Positions 53,701 through 63,784 of a stretch of 64,000 bases of DNA are shown here, piece by piece. The number at the start of each line of letters is the position of its first letter. The first letter of the stretch is position 1. The DNA comes from Gracilaria vermiculophylla (taxonomy: Eukaryota > Rhodophyta > Florideophyceae > Gracilariales > Gracilariaceae), in NCBI GenBank assembly GCA_019155205.2, contig JAHNZQ020000004.1, forward strand, positions 4,497,320-4,561,319, written 5' to 3'. The notes beneath the pieces were generated by a model. That model was given only the letters and a program-made list of their open reading frames with translations, was not told the DNA's origin and did no database searches. The translations under genes and the position numbers were made by a program.

Positions 53701-54625
53701 GTGGAGATGCTATTCACCTTTGAGGACATGTGGTCTGATCGCCTGGGTCAGGTCAGACTGGCCAAGCACAGGATCCAGCTCACCCCTGATGCAAAACCGG
53801 CACACCAACTCCCGAGGAGGGCTGCATCCCATGCACGCGATTTCGAACGCGTTGAGATCCACCGGATGCTGGAGAAGAGCGTTATCGAGCCTTCCAACTC
53901 CGAATGGGCCTCCCCGGCGATGTTTTTTAAAGAAGAAAGATGGCTCCTTGAGGTTCTGTATTGACGACAGACGCCTTAAAGAGGTGACGGTACGCGATTC
54001 GTGCCCGATACCCCGTATGGATGAATGTGTCGCCTCCTTATGCGACGCGTCCGTCGTCCCCACGCTGGATTCTAACAACGGCTACTGGCAGGTTGAGATG
54101 GACGACTGCGATAAGGACAAGACAACGTTCACCTCGCATTGTGGGATCTTCAGATACCTAAGGATTCCATTTGGATTGAAGAATACGCCTGCCAACTTCC
54201 ATCGAGCAGTGGACGTAATCCTGTTAAAGGTGAATTTGCAGTACGCCTTCGTGTATAGCAGTGATGGCATCATATACTCCCGCAGCGTTGAGGAGCACTC
54301 CATTCATGCGAAGCACGTGCTCCAACTTCTAAAGGACGTGAGACTCACATTGAAGCTCGAAAAATGTTTCTTTTTCAAGTCTTCGGTGGACTACTTGGGG
54401 CTCGTCGTGCTCCCTGGCTACCTACAGGTTTCCAGAAAACCTCAGGACGCCATCAAGGAAGCTTGCTCTCCCACAAACCAGACGGAGCTCCGCTCCTTAA
54501 CTGGGTTGTGTATCGTCTTCCAGAGGTTTGTACCGAATTTCTCCCGTGTAGCAGCGCCGTTAAATAGCCTATTGGAGAAGGAAAAGCCGACGCGACTGGC
54601 TATCTTGACGGACGAAGAGTTTTAA
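53701..54625 (+). pseudogene. Reverse transcriptase of element B, catalytic motif altered
   Basis: Frame 1 covers the N terminus (HRIQLTPDAKPAHQLPRRA, EIHRMLEKSVIEPSNSEWAS PAMFF-type region). A frameshift near 53935 leads to FCIDDRRLKEVTVRDSCPIP, TLDSNNGYWQVEMDD, RIPFGLKNTPANFHRAVD. The palm motif reads VYSSDGIIYS, so the first Asp of YxDD is Ser. The thumb region follows (LKLEKCFFFKSSVDYLGLVV). Apart from this, the motif order is that of Ty3/gypsy RT. It is inactive as written. Confidence 0.9.
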
Positions 54626-54639
54626 CCTTCAACACCCTG

Positions 54640-55265
54640 AAGAGGAGACTTATAGCACCACCGATCTTGGTACTTCCCAAGCGGCACGGCCTAGTGGTGC
54701 TGGTCACTGACGCACGTAAATAGCAGATCGGATGTGCCTCCTACAGGAGCAACCGGAAGGTGGACCTCAACCCATCGGATATTGGAGTCGCAGCCCCACA
54801 CTGACGTAACGGAACTACTCTACCTTGGAGCGCGAATGTCTCCCCATCGTGTGGGCGGTTTTGCTTTCACGCCCGTACCTCGAAGGCGCGCGTTTCACCT
54901 TGAGGAAAGACCCCGCACCACTGAAGTGGATACTGTCTTTGACGGATGCTTCCGGTCGCCTGGAACGGTTAAAGTTACGCCTGCTGGAGTTCGAGTTGGA
55001 TATCGTCCACTGTCCTGGCACTGAACACCAGGCAGCCGACGCGCTCTCGCGAATCGCCACCAAAGAAGAAGACAAAACACCTTTGGAGGACCACATCCCG
55101 TGCCTGATCACCCAGGACGCCAATGGGAAAGAAGGATCCGATGGAGAATGTTTGGAATGCTGTGAACCTGGAGAAAGGTATGGTGGACTCCCGGAGGTGA
55201 TGGATCTTGTCCAGGAGGAGAAAGAAGTTCTCCCCATCACCGTAGCGGAGCTCCTGAAGAAATAG
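54640..55265 (+). pseudogene. RNase H region of element B
   Basis: Pieces in three frames. The best is from 54825: ERECLPIVWAVLLSRPYLEG, FTLRKDPAPLKWILSL, LLEFELDIVHCPGTEHQAAD followed by ALSR, the classic end of Ty3 RNase H. Frame changes near 54640-54830 break the start. Confidence 0.87.
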
Positions 55266-55289
55266 AGTACGGATGCATACTGCAAAGAA

Positions 55290-56396
55290 TGCCTCGCTCC
55301 TGTTGGGAGTTTGACATCGTCATTCGACATTGACCGAGACTGCGTGCTTGTGCGCCGCGCCACCCTGAATGGAGCTCTCCATAAAGTTGTCCTGGCGAGG
55401 CTACGGGCGAGGATACTGTATCTCTCGCACTATTCTCGCCTCGCCCGGCTCCCAGGCGGATCTAGGATGTATTTCACCATGCGGAGGGAGTTCTATTGGC
55501 CGAATATGGCTAATGATGCCTTCCAAACGGTGGCGGATTGCTACTCCTGGGCCGTCGCTAGAGGGAATATACGGAAACACCAGTCGCCGCTCAAACTGTT
55601 CCCACCTTCAGAACCTTTTGGAGTTCGTGGCCATGGACATCTCGGGTCTTCTCCCCAAAACGGAGAGAGGGCATCGACTTATCCTGGTGATCACGGATCG
55701 TTTCTCAAAGATCGTGCGTACCCTGCCTCTCCGGAGCACCACTGCAGCAGTGATTGCTGACGCCTTCCGGAGCATTGGGTTTACCCCTATGAGATGGAAT
55801 TGTACCTCGTAACGGATAATGACCCCTAGTTCGCGGGGAAGCTCTTCAGCGCCGTCTCGAGAATGCTGGGGATGAAGCAGTTGTTTAAAACTGCTTAACA
55901 CCAGCAGATCAACGGATAGGCGGAAAGGTTCAACAAGACCATCGCCTCGAGGCTGAAGCACTACGTCGCGGACCACCAGAAGGATTGGGACGCATATGTA
56001 GGCCCGCTCACGTATGCATACAACCTGCAGGTGTATCGCTCCACCGGGACCGCTCCTTTCAATCTGGTTTTCTCGCGCATCCCGCCAAGTACCGTCATTG
56101 CAGCATGCGCCATGGCGCACCCGGCGGATGGGTCACAGGCACCAACAGCGGCGCAAGCCAAACGTTCCATCTTGAGGCGGTATGAGAACGCAATCTCCCT
56201 TGCAAAGGAGAGATTCAATGCCTCGCAGAGGAGACAAAAACAGTACTTTGACCGGAAAGTGATAGAAGGCCCTTACCTGAAGGAAGGCGACGAGATTTTT
56301 CTCGACAAATCCGGGGAAACATCCGACGAACCGCCAGACGTCACGCGCAAGTTAGCGCCGACCACCTCAGGGCCCTACAAAGTCCTGGCCAGTTAA
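55290..56396 (+). pseudogene. Integrase of element B
   Basis: Zinc region at about 55430-55580: MYFTMRREFYWPNMANDAFQ and VADCYSWAVARG. Core: FVAMDISGLLPKTERGHRLI and LVITDRFSKIVRTLPLRSTT from about 55620 (first catalytic Asp). C-terminal part from 56031: YRSTGTAPFNLVFSRIP, ASQRRQKQYFDRKV, and GPYKVL, the GPY/F module. Stops near 55800-55990 interrupt the second half of the core. Order and length are normal for a Ty3 integrase. Confidence 0.88.
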
Positions 56397-56597
56397 AGGG
56401 ATACTGTCGCCTTTGAGGTAAACGGGCTCAGAGAGGTCGTCTCCCGTGATAGGGTAACGAAAGTCCCAACGCCCAGCCTCTCAGGATTTCCCGCTACCCA
56501 ACCTCAGGGAAAACGCGCGGAACGTCCTCATCCGACCACCTCGGGCCCGATAACACCACGGGATACTGGGAACTGCATCACCGCTCTCGGTGAACCA

Positions 56598-56830
56598 CTA
56601 CCAGAGGCTCCCGACCCCATCCTGACCCCTGAAGGTGACATCCTCTACGCGGTGGACCATATCGTTTCCCACCGACAAACCCCTGCAGGAATACTGTACT
56701 GCTTCCAATGGTATGGTTACACCTTGAAGGAAGACACGGAAGAACATCCGGAACATATCCCGGAGAACTTCCTCAGGCGATCCCACGCCACTCTGATGCG
56801 GAAACGCCTTTCCACATTGGGGTTTCTGTT
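56598..56830 (+). pseudogene. Chromodomain at the integrase C terminus of element B
   Basis: The frame reads ILYAVDHIVSHRQTPAGILY, CFQWYGYTLKEDTEEHPEHI, PENFLRRSHATLM. This fits the chromodomain pattern (Y-x-V-E/D-x-I, L-Y/Q-x-V-K-W-x-G-Y, T-W-E-P, N-L). The middle KW pair is QW here, and the TWEP segment is TEEHPEH. In chromoviruses this module directs integration to marked chromatin; altered aromatic residues may reduce binding. Confidence 0.75.
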
Positions 56831-57058
56831 TAGGAAAGGGGGAGGGGCCCCCAACCGGAGATGTTTTTCGTCTCCGCAGTCTATCCCCTGCCTGGAGTTC
56901 TCTTTCTCGCTTCCAGGATGTCGTTGCTCGCTTTTCGCATGCTCCTACAGCGGCAATTTGTGTCGCTGAGCATGCAGGCATGACCTACATATTGCAACCA
57001 ACATTCATGGAGCTTCTGCTCCATCCGAAGGATCACATATTTTTCAGTATTCTATCAC

Positions 57059-57724
57059 CTACAGGTCATAGAATGGCGTTAAATACTCCGCTTCGAGGCG
57101 CGCTTTTGCCGTGAGCGCTCGGCTATCGGAGAACTTCGACAGGCTTTCCTTGATGGCCGCCATCGAGGCTCGGTCTGCACGGGCCTTGTGGAGCTCTAGG
57201 ACCCAAGCACGCGCCTCGCGCAGAGCTTCTGCAGGGAAGCCGGAGCAGGACGGCCCGTCACCAGGCACGACTGCACCAGACTCCTGGAAGGCAACCTCCA
57301 GAGCCCCGGAGGAGACTCCGCCCGACCGTGCACCCGATGCGGCCACCTTCATTGACGGCGCAACAGCTACCATGGAAGGAGCTGCGGACGGCGGACCAGC
57401 TGGGACAGGGGCTCTCAGACGGAAATCCGCAGTTTTCGCAGTGGAGGTCGGCAAAGCCAAAGACGGAGTCGGTAACACCGGAGGTGACGGCGGTGCGGTA
57501 ACTGGAACGCTCCGCAGGCGGGGCCGAAAAACAGGCGCAGGGACGCTCCGCAGTCGGGGTTGCACCACTGAGGCCGAAGGTACTGGGACGGGAGCACTCT
57601 CGTCCTCTTCCATGGAAGACACGGCGGCTACCACTGGAGGAGCACTCTGCACTGCACCAGGCTGCGGAGTTATCACATCTGGAGGTGCAACCATATCCTG
57701 GGACGAAGACCTGCGTGGAACCAT
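57059..57724 (-). CDS. Antisense ORF in the 3' region of element B
   Basis: 222 residues from ATG 57724 on the strand opposite to gag-pol; the frame is open to a GTG at 57895. It is Pro/Ala/Val/Ser-rich with repeated RPRLRSVPV-type segments; the C-terminal 70 residues look helical (REARAWVLELHKARADRASM, AAIKESLSKF, KARLEAEYL). No known family was recognised. It lies between chromodomain and 3' LTR, where several plant Ty3/gypsy lineages carry extra ORFs, some antisense. It has no stop over 222 codons while gag-pol is broken, yet the region is GC-rich, and a 226-codon plus frame overlaps it, so chance is possible. Confidence 0.4.
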   Translation of the reverse strand: MVPRRSSSQDMVAPPDVITPQPGAVQSAPPVVAAVSSMEEDESAPVPVPSASVVQPRLRSVPAPVFRPRLRSVPVTAPPSPPVLPTPSLALPTSTAKTADFRLRAPVPAGPPSAAPSMVAVAPSMKVAASGARSGGVSSGALEVAFQESGAVVPGDGPSCSGFPAEALREARAWVLELHKARADRASMAAIKESLSKFSDSRALTAKARLEAEYLTPFYDL

Positions 57725-58518
57725 GGTCGAAATGCTTCCCTGGACGGAACGGTGCACCGGTCGAGGTGTGGTACACCTCAGGAGTCGATGAAGACGTAGG
57801 CGCCGGAGTAGGAGAAGACATGCCGAAGGTGTAGGAAGCCGGATGAATAGCCACTGAACGGGTGGTAACAACTGAGGAGAGAGATCTGACACCACTTGGG
57901 GAACGATCCGTGGTTATATGCACCACCAGGGAGAGAGCCGCGTCAAGCCGCCGTCGTGGAATTCGAGGAGAAGCCTGGCGACCGGAATCAGGCGAGGTAT
58001 AGAGCACCATAGCGAGGTGCGCGTTCATATCTAGTGGAGGTCGACGGGGACACAGACGAGAGGATTGTGATACTTACACCTTCGCATAGGATAAATGAAC
58101 GGACGCGATGAATTGCGTGTTTTCCGAAGGAGAATCCTCAAAGGAATCGGAGAGGCAGCGCCTCAAGGGAGTCTGTGTACAATCTGGACTGACCCACGCT
58201 CCGGCCAAAGAGGTTGCGCGCCTGCAACGTGCACGACGAACTCGAGTGCACGCAAACTCACGCCGCCAACTGGCGCGGTTGCATACGTAGAATACGCCGA
58301 TAAGGAAGAGCAAGGCCCACAAACACCGCAGGGGATAAAGCGTGAGTCCGCGTCAATACGCTGCGCAGGAGCATGAAGGTATGAAGGAACGCCTGAAGGA
58401 GAGAGTGTGCCAATCTTCGGAGGACGCGCTTGCCTCAAAACCGATAGGAGCCACCACGGGGATCAAGGAATCGGAATATGCGCCTCGGGGACGATGTGTA
58501 ATTTAGGAAAGGGTGTGG

Positions 58519-59071
58519 GTAGTACAGTGGCTCCTAAGGGAAGACTGGTGGTGTGGCCTTATGGCATAATATTCCTAAGGAGGGCTCGTATTTTATTAAC
58601 TGGGCCACATGGTGCATAATTCAGCCTGCATGCGCTACAGTATCCTTAAGGGACGGTACAATTATTATTTATTTCAGTTAATTCACGCAGGTAATTACTA
58701 CAGTAGCAGGACCTGCCGAGGCGAGCTCTCGGCTTTATTCTTAGTTTCCTGGATGAGCTCCACCTCTGGGGAAGTAAAAACAAGCACCCTTGAGCCTTCT
58801 TCTACTCTTCCGGATGGAGTCTCTCGTCGATTAACGCAGGTTTCTAAGCCGCCGATCCTCAGGTTGCATCATAGCAGCGCCTGTAGGAGCATTGTCCGCC
58901 CATTGAACCTCCCCTTCCGCTTGGTGTTTGCGGATCTCCTTTAAGAATTCCCCCTGCTCGTGACAGCGGATACCGAAGAGCACTTTTAGGAACACGCACC
59001 TTTGGAGTAAAAAAAAACTCCTAATGGACGTTGTGCTTTAATACCTCGAGAGAAGGGCCGACAGTACCACA
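58519..59071 (+). repeat. 3' LTR of element B
   Basis: Starts GGTAGTACAGTG (the first T of the usual TG is changed) after a purine-rich tract (AGGAAAGGGTGTGGG) and ends GTACCACA. Aligned with the 5' LTR over its whole length. Confidence 0.92.
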
Positions 59072-60196
59072 GATCTCACGACCCACGCTCTTCTTTCTTT
59101 TTCATCTGTTTCTTCCCAGAAGGCACCATAAATTCAAAACCCCCCCTAGTTGGGATGCTTTTTCTACCTTTTCTGTTAAGTGTTGGGAAGTGAACCTCGG
59201 TTGTACAGCCAGCATTGTCGTGTTCTCTTTGGAAAGGGTTCCACCGCTGAAAACCTCTGCGGATGAAGATTCGGACGTCTTCGTGTCTTTTCTTGCTTGC
59301 TGGTTATTGAACTAAAATGGTATGGATCTTACTTGCGTACATGATAACTTTGAGACTTTTTTTTAATGATCAGTTACACTCTGCGGAAAAAACCGAGAAT
59401 TATAGAGTGTCGAAGCTCTCTGGTAAATTGATTCGACTAAAATGCTCCACAAAGTAGAGCTCTTTTTGCAGTTGAGGTCAGTAATTTGTTGTTAGATGCT
59501 TTAAAACGCATGTTGTATTTGTTTTGGGTTCTTTAAAAAAAATTGTAAAACAGTTTTAGAGCGATTATAAAGAGTCAGCAATTGCTTTCTGCGATGAAAC
59601 GCATTCATTTACTGTAAATCTGACCCGGGGCTGCTTCTAGCAATGTAAACCGCCGTAGAAATTCGTCGGTTACGTACCTTTGGAAAGATTCGAACTCAAC
59701 GCAACTAAAAGAAATTGACGAATTGCCGCGCATTCCTCCCGACTTAAAGGCACCAACTGTGTCTATAAAATGTGCGGGACAATTTCGCTCCGCCCCATCT
59801 CTTCCTCCCCTTCCCTTTCTCCGGTAGGGTTCTCAGTGGGACTGATCATCTCTTGGTCAAACACTTGTATAGTAACCGAAGAATTCCAGTACATCCACAG
59901 AAAATGCCGCGTGGAACCCTCCAAAGACAGAGACATCGTGGCAAAGCCACGGGTTGGGTGGGCGGGAAAGAGAGAGGTATGTCCGCAACTTCTACGGCGG
60001 CGGGTATGAGTCGCGACCATAAATAGGCCCCGGCACCCTACGGTGGCTAAGCAAGGCACAAGACGCACACGTGCGCCACGTACGAATCGTGTCTTAAGTC
60101 CTACGACTTGACCTCGCTATCTATCTGACATGCGTTTCATGCGCATAAACCGCGCTCTACACTACACGAAACAGCCAAAACCCTCCGGTCCCGAAA
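59072..60196. other. Spacer between element B and the DIRS-like element
   Basis: 1.1 kb; the first 700 bp are AT-rich without coding frames of note. At about 60202-60221 there is a partial inverted pair (GGTC/GACC) close to the end of the tyrosine recombinase. The stretch may hold the terminal repeat of the DIRS-like element, but I could not identify one. Confidence 0.3.
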
Positions 60197-61345
60197 TTAC
60201 GAGACCGATGCGTGCGCTCCTGCGCGCGCACCGATGGAAATAGCGCGCGGCATTGCCTCCACTGTAGGCACCGGCAGATACAGCGCCCCGAAAATCCAGA
60301 CCGACACACCACTGGTGGGAATGGTCTGGTCAAAGTAGAGAGTAGGCACTTCCCTACTGCTCTTGCCCCATCCAAACCTTGACATCCGAACTGCAAGCGG
60401 AACTGCGAGCAATACTTGTTCCGTTTGAGAGCCGATTCGCAGGGAGTGACTGGTGTACTTTCCATCTGGCGGGGCGCTTAGTTTGAGCGCCGACAGGCAG
60501 CGTGAGAGAGCCCGTGTTAGAGATTCTTTCACGTACCCCTTCGGCTCTCCATTTATCGCACAGAATCGCAGATGGTGACCCCTGCTGCGCATCCACCGCT
60601 TGAACAGATCCAGCAGAGACGAGACCTCCGACGAGAACCGGTGGTATGTCACTGCCGGCTCCGCACTCGCCTTACGCACTTTCCAGTAGCACAGACGGGC
60701 AGTCAGCGCATCTCCCTCAACAAGGACTTTGCTTGGCTCTAGCGTCATCGTCGAAGACTTCTGCAGCCCTTTGAGGCAGTTCGAAAACTCGCATACGGCG
60801 GAGTCCCGGAGAATACCAAGCGTTGGTGTCTGCATGCCGAGATTCCAGATACGAAGCATCTTTTCCGCATCGATGCCGCATCGCACCAGGTCCTTCAGGG
60901 CCTTAGCCTCCTCTCACTTGCCGTGCGCACGGATGACAGATTCCAGAAACGGGAATACCGGAACCGCGCATGCCGTATACAGCTCGTCCATGTGGCCAAC
61001 CGCCGACACGTATTGTGGGATAGACGAAGCCCGTACTTGCCGTGTGACCCGCTCCCGTGACATCTTGAGCCACCCAATAAATGTAACCAGGATCTCCTCC
61101 GTCATAGGCATAGGCTGGCAGACATCCTCTGTGCTGAACTCGATCCAGGCCTTCCATTGTAACTGGCGAGATGCGTCCGTCCTCTCTCTCCACGCATGTT
61201 GGGCTACGAGCTCGGCTGCATGCTGCGCTGCTTCCGACCGTCCTGCGACGATTTCGACATGAGCCGCGGCACCGTTACCAAGAGTGGCGAAACAGGCTGT
61301 TAGTCGCGTCATCACTAGTTGATCTCCAGCTCCAACAGCCGCCAC
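60197..61345 (-). pseudogene. Tyrosine recombinase of the DIRS-like element
   Basis: The N-terminal core-binding part (61345-60914) has RQLQWKAWIEFSTEDV and ILVTFIGWLKMSRERVTRQV. After an interruption near 60900, the catalytic part continues (60886-60197). DALTARLCYWKVRKAS probably holds the first catalytic Arg. KYTSHSLRIGSQTEQVL is the HxxR motif. The nucleophile is probably the Tyr of VPTLYFDQT. The recombinase would insert circular DNA without a target duplication. Confidence 0.85.
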
Positions 61346-61656
61346 GACAGGTTAAACCGCTGCTGTGCCTCCCACACTTGCTTCTGGTTGTGCGGGAGCT
61401 GTGTAAAGCGACGAGCCAGCCGGATGGCCCCCGGAGGCCACGCCTGCCGCGGCCAGTCCGGAATCAGCAGGATGGCTGGTGCCCTCGTGCGAGCCAACTT
61501 GTTCACCGTCGCCATGATGAGGTCCACTGGGGGGCACCGAAGCCGAACCATGACGTCGTGCTACGAGCGCTCCAACTTTTCCATCGCCATCTTGCGCAGG
61601 AAGACGGGTTGCTCGCCAAGGGGGCGGTACATGAAGGCCTCGACGAGCGCCCGCAT

Positions 61657-62388
61657 CTAATCCGTGACGGAACGCCGCAGCTGCCGTCGGATGGACAGGT
61701 CACCGCGGGGGTATCGTGGCGATAGAGCGTCGGAAAACTTGTTGACAGCTGATGGTAGCCACTCCGCGCGAATGTGCACGCCGAGCTTGGAGAGACACAC
61801 CTTCAACCGGCGTAGCTCGCGCATGAGGGGCCGGCTGGCCGTTACGAAGCTGTTCGTGATGCGCACAACAGCATGATTGTACACATGTACGAGCAGCTCG
61901 CGAAGTCCACTTTCCTTAACTTCTTGCCAGATCGTGCCTTGAAGAATTTTGCAGATGGCCTTCAACTCCCGAAAGATGATAGACTCGGCACGGTCCTTCC
62001 AGTTCCACACCCCCTGGTTGCACCATATGCCAGCGACCCCAGGAAGCAGGTCGTTGTCGTTCAACGTGCCCCCATACTTGACATCCGCCGCGTCGGAGTG
62101 CATAGCAGCCTGTGGTGCGGCGGGAGCCATCGGCTGGCCGTCCAACTCCGGACCAGCCAGCCTCTTCCAGAACCCTAGATCCCAGATAGACTGGTGGTAC
62201 AAGCGGCAGCGACCACAGCTGTCGCGCGCTCGCCCTGCACCTTTGTACCGATACAGAGACCTAGTGTAAATTCTGGCCCAGTGCAGCGCGAGGGACAGCG
62301 AGAGGCAAGTGCCGCACAGCGTCTGCACTTTGCTCACGCTTACTAACCGCTGCCTTCTCCGGACCTGCTTCAGGAGACCCTTGGCCAA
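61657..62388 (-). pseudogene. RNase H region of the DIRS-like element
   Basis: The frame (243 codons) includes MHSDAADVKYGGTLN, SIIFRELKAICKIL and VHVYNHAVVRITNSF. LGVHIRAEWLPSAVNKFSDA followed by LSPR completes the Asp-Glu-Asp-Asp pattern. These are typical of the RNase H of DIRS-like elements and other retroelements. Confidence 0.85.
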
Positions 62389-62399
62389 CTGACGGACGT

Positions 62400-63203
62400 G
62401 TTACACCTTGTACGGGAGGACTGTGAACCTCATCGACGTCGTGTCCACCTGGACTCCGAGGTGATCGACGACGAGAGATCCCTTCCAATCGCTCTTCTCC
62501 GGGTGCCATCAGAGGCTGAGTCGGCGCAGTAGCTTGTCGACACGGTCCCTTGCCGAGTGGCAGTCTGAAAGGCCCGACTTGACACCAAACGGAGTAGGGA
62601 TAAGCAGGAAGTCGTCCATGTACGGAAGGACCCTGTACCTGTAAGACCTCAGCTCGGCGACGAACGGGGCCATCAGGCGAGTAAACCAGAGCGGGGTGTG
62701 CCCCTACCCAAACGGCAGGGCCACGCACTGGTAGTACTTCCCATCGTACCGGAAGATGAACCAGTCCCGCATCGCTGGGTGGAGACGAAGTTGACGGAAG
62801 CCCTTCTCGATATCGAACGACACTATATGGTCCTCGGGCTGAACGCTCATCGCAAACTCTGGCAGTGTCTCCATACGAGCGGAACCTTTCGACCAGTGCC
62901 CTGATTAAACCGACAAGTTGACACGCACCGCCCCAATAGCTCGCCGTCCTTGTCCTGCACGACGACAAAGGCCAACGAGACGACGGCCCCCGCCGCCAAA
63001 TCGCGCCGAACGAGATCGTGGCTCACCTTCTGGTAGATACCCGATGCAAGGTCCTTCCTGATGTCCTTCTTGGCGAACTCCAAATCCTCTTTCATCTGTG
63101 GAATATCCCCCAGCTCCACCCCTTGCCCCTGCGTGAAGGCCCGGTGGGGTTGCTCGTATATCACGTACTGGATGCTTGTGCACAAGAATTCCGAAGCACC
63201 CAT
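62400..63203 (-). pseudogene. Reverse transcriptase of the DIRS-like element
   Basis: N-terminal region 63203-62847 (DLASGIYQKVSHDLVRRDLA, SLAFVVVQDKDGELLGRC). Palm: IVSFDIEKGFRQLRLHPAMR and YYQCVALPFGWGRSPLWFTR, then VLPYMDDFLL with an intact YMDD at about 62605-62635. SDCHSARDRVDKLLRRLSLW belongs to the thumb region. LPFG and YMDDFL fit the DIRS/PAT/Ngaro RT group rather than Ty3. Stops occur around 62400-62550 and 62700. Confidence 0.85.
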
Positions 63204-63268
63204 CTGGCGCCACCCGTCAACGTGTGTTTAAGGCACACGCCATTAAGGACGCTCAACGTCTCCACCGA

Positions 63269-63784
63269 CTAATTCTCATCGGCAGCACCACCCTTCTTTC
63301 CTGCACGCTTCGTTGCGTTCCTTGCCTCAAGAGTGGCCATCGCCTTGAATATCAGGTTGGAGAGATACGACTCCATGGTTGCGAGAACCTCGTCCAGGTC
63401 GTCCGCGATCACGTCTTTGCCAAGGCACTCGAGTTTCGGCAAGACAATCTTTGTGTGCATCCGGTCCTTCGCCGCCATGCGGTAATACTCGGCGCGCAGC
63501 CCAAGCACCCACAGGGATTAGGGCACGAAGATATACGCCCAGGGATCGAACTTCTCGGCTTTGTCCTTCTTTCCGGCGTTGAACGCCTCCTGCCTCAGAG
63601 CGTAGGCAACGTGGTGCATGGAAGATCAGCAGCCGGCGGCGTTGACGTACTTCGCCTCATGCTCGGCCACCGAGAACATGCTCTGCTGCTTAGAGAGCTT
63701 GCGGCATAGGGTCCACTCTTCTTTGTCGTAGATGCCTCCGGGGAAGGCAGATGCGGCCGCGTCGGCTTCAAAAGGGTAGCGTGT
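63269..63784 (-). pseudogene. Gag-like part of the DIRS-like element
   Basis: The segments are EEWTLCRKLSKQQSMFSVAE, then HHVAYALRQEAFNAGKKDKA and EKFDPWAYIFVP, then LRAEYYRMAAKDRMHTKIVL and ATMESYLSNLIFKAMATL. Stops lie between them. It precedes RT and so is taken as gag; the upstream end is lost at the LTR. Confidence 0.6.

Larger units (their letters stand above)
49702..59071 (+). mobile_element. LTR retrotransposon B: near-complete Ty3/gypsy chromovirus
   Basis: 9.4 kb bounded by two LTRs of about 552 bp. The internal order is primer-binding-like site, gag, protease, RT, RNase H, integrase, chromodomain, 1.7-kb 3' region with an antisense ORF, purine-rich tract, 3' LTR. This gene order and the chromodomain define a Ty3/gypsy chromovirus. 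Each coding module is broken at least once. The flanking 5-mers TATGG and GATCT do not match, so the target duplication is lost or the copy is rearranged. Confidence 0.92.
60197..63784 (-). mobile_element. DIRS-order (tyrosine recombinase) retrotransposon, degraded
   Basis: On the minus strand, from right to left: gag-like, RT, RNase H, tyrosine recombinase. This order and the recombinase in place of a DDE integrase define DIRS-type elements. Stops and frame changes are frequent but domains are easily recognised. The gag end is cut by an A/B-family LTR at 63785. The terminal repeats (inverted or split direct) were not found. Confidence 0.85.

Noticed and set aside
57111..57791. 226-codon plus frame in the 3' region of element B
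   Set aside because: Overlaps the antisense ORF, is Ala/Gly/Thr-rich and shows no domain. One of the two is a shadow; the antisense frame looks more protein-like.
42798..59071. 5-bp target-site duplications for elements A and B
   Set aside because: Flanks (GTCGG/ACGCG and TATGG/GATCT) do not match, nor do crossed pairs, so no duplication is claimed.
60130..60147. TTTCATGCGCATAAACC shared with the Tc1 element near 33045
   Set aside because: A single 17-bp match with a palindromic core can arise by chance in 64 kb, and no similarity continues on either side.
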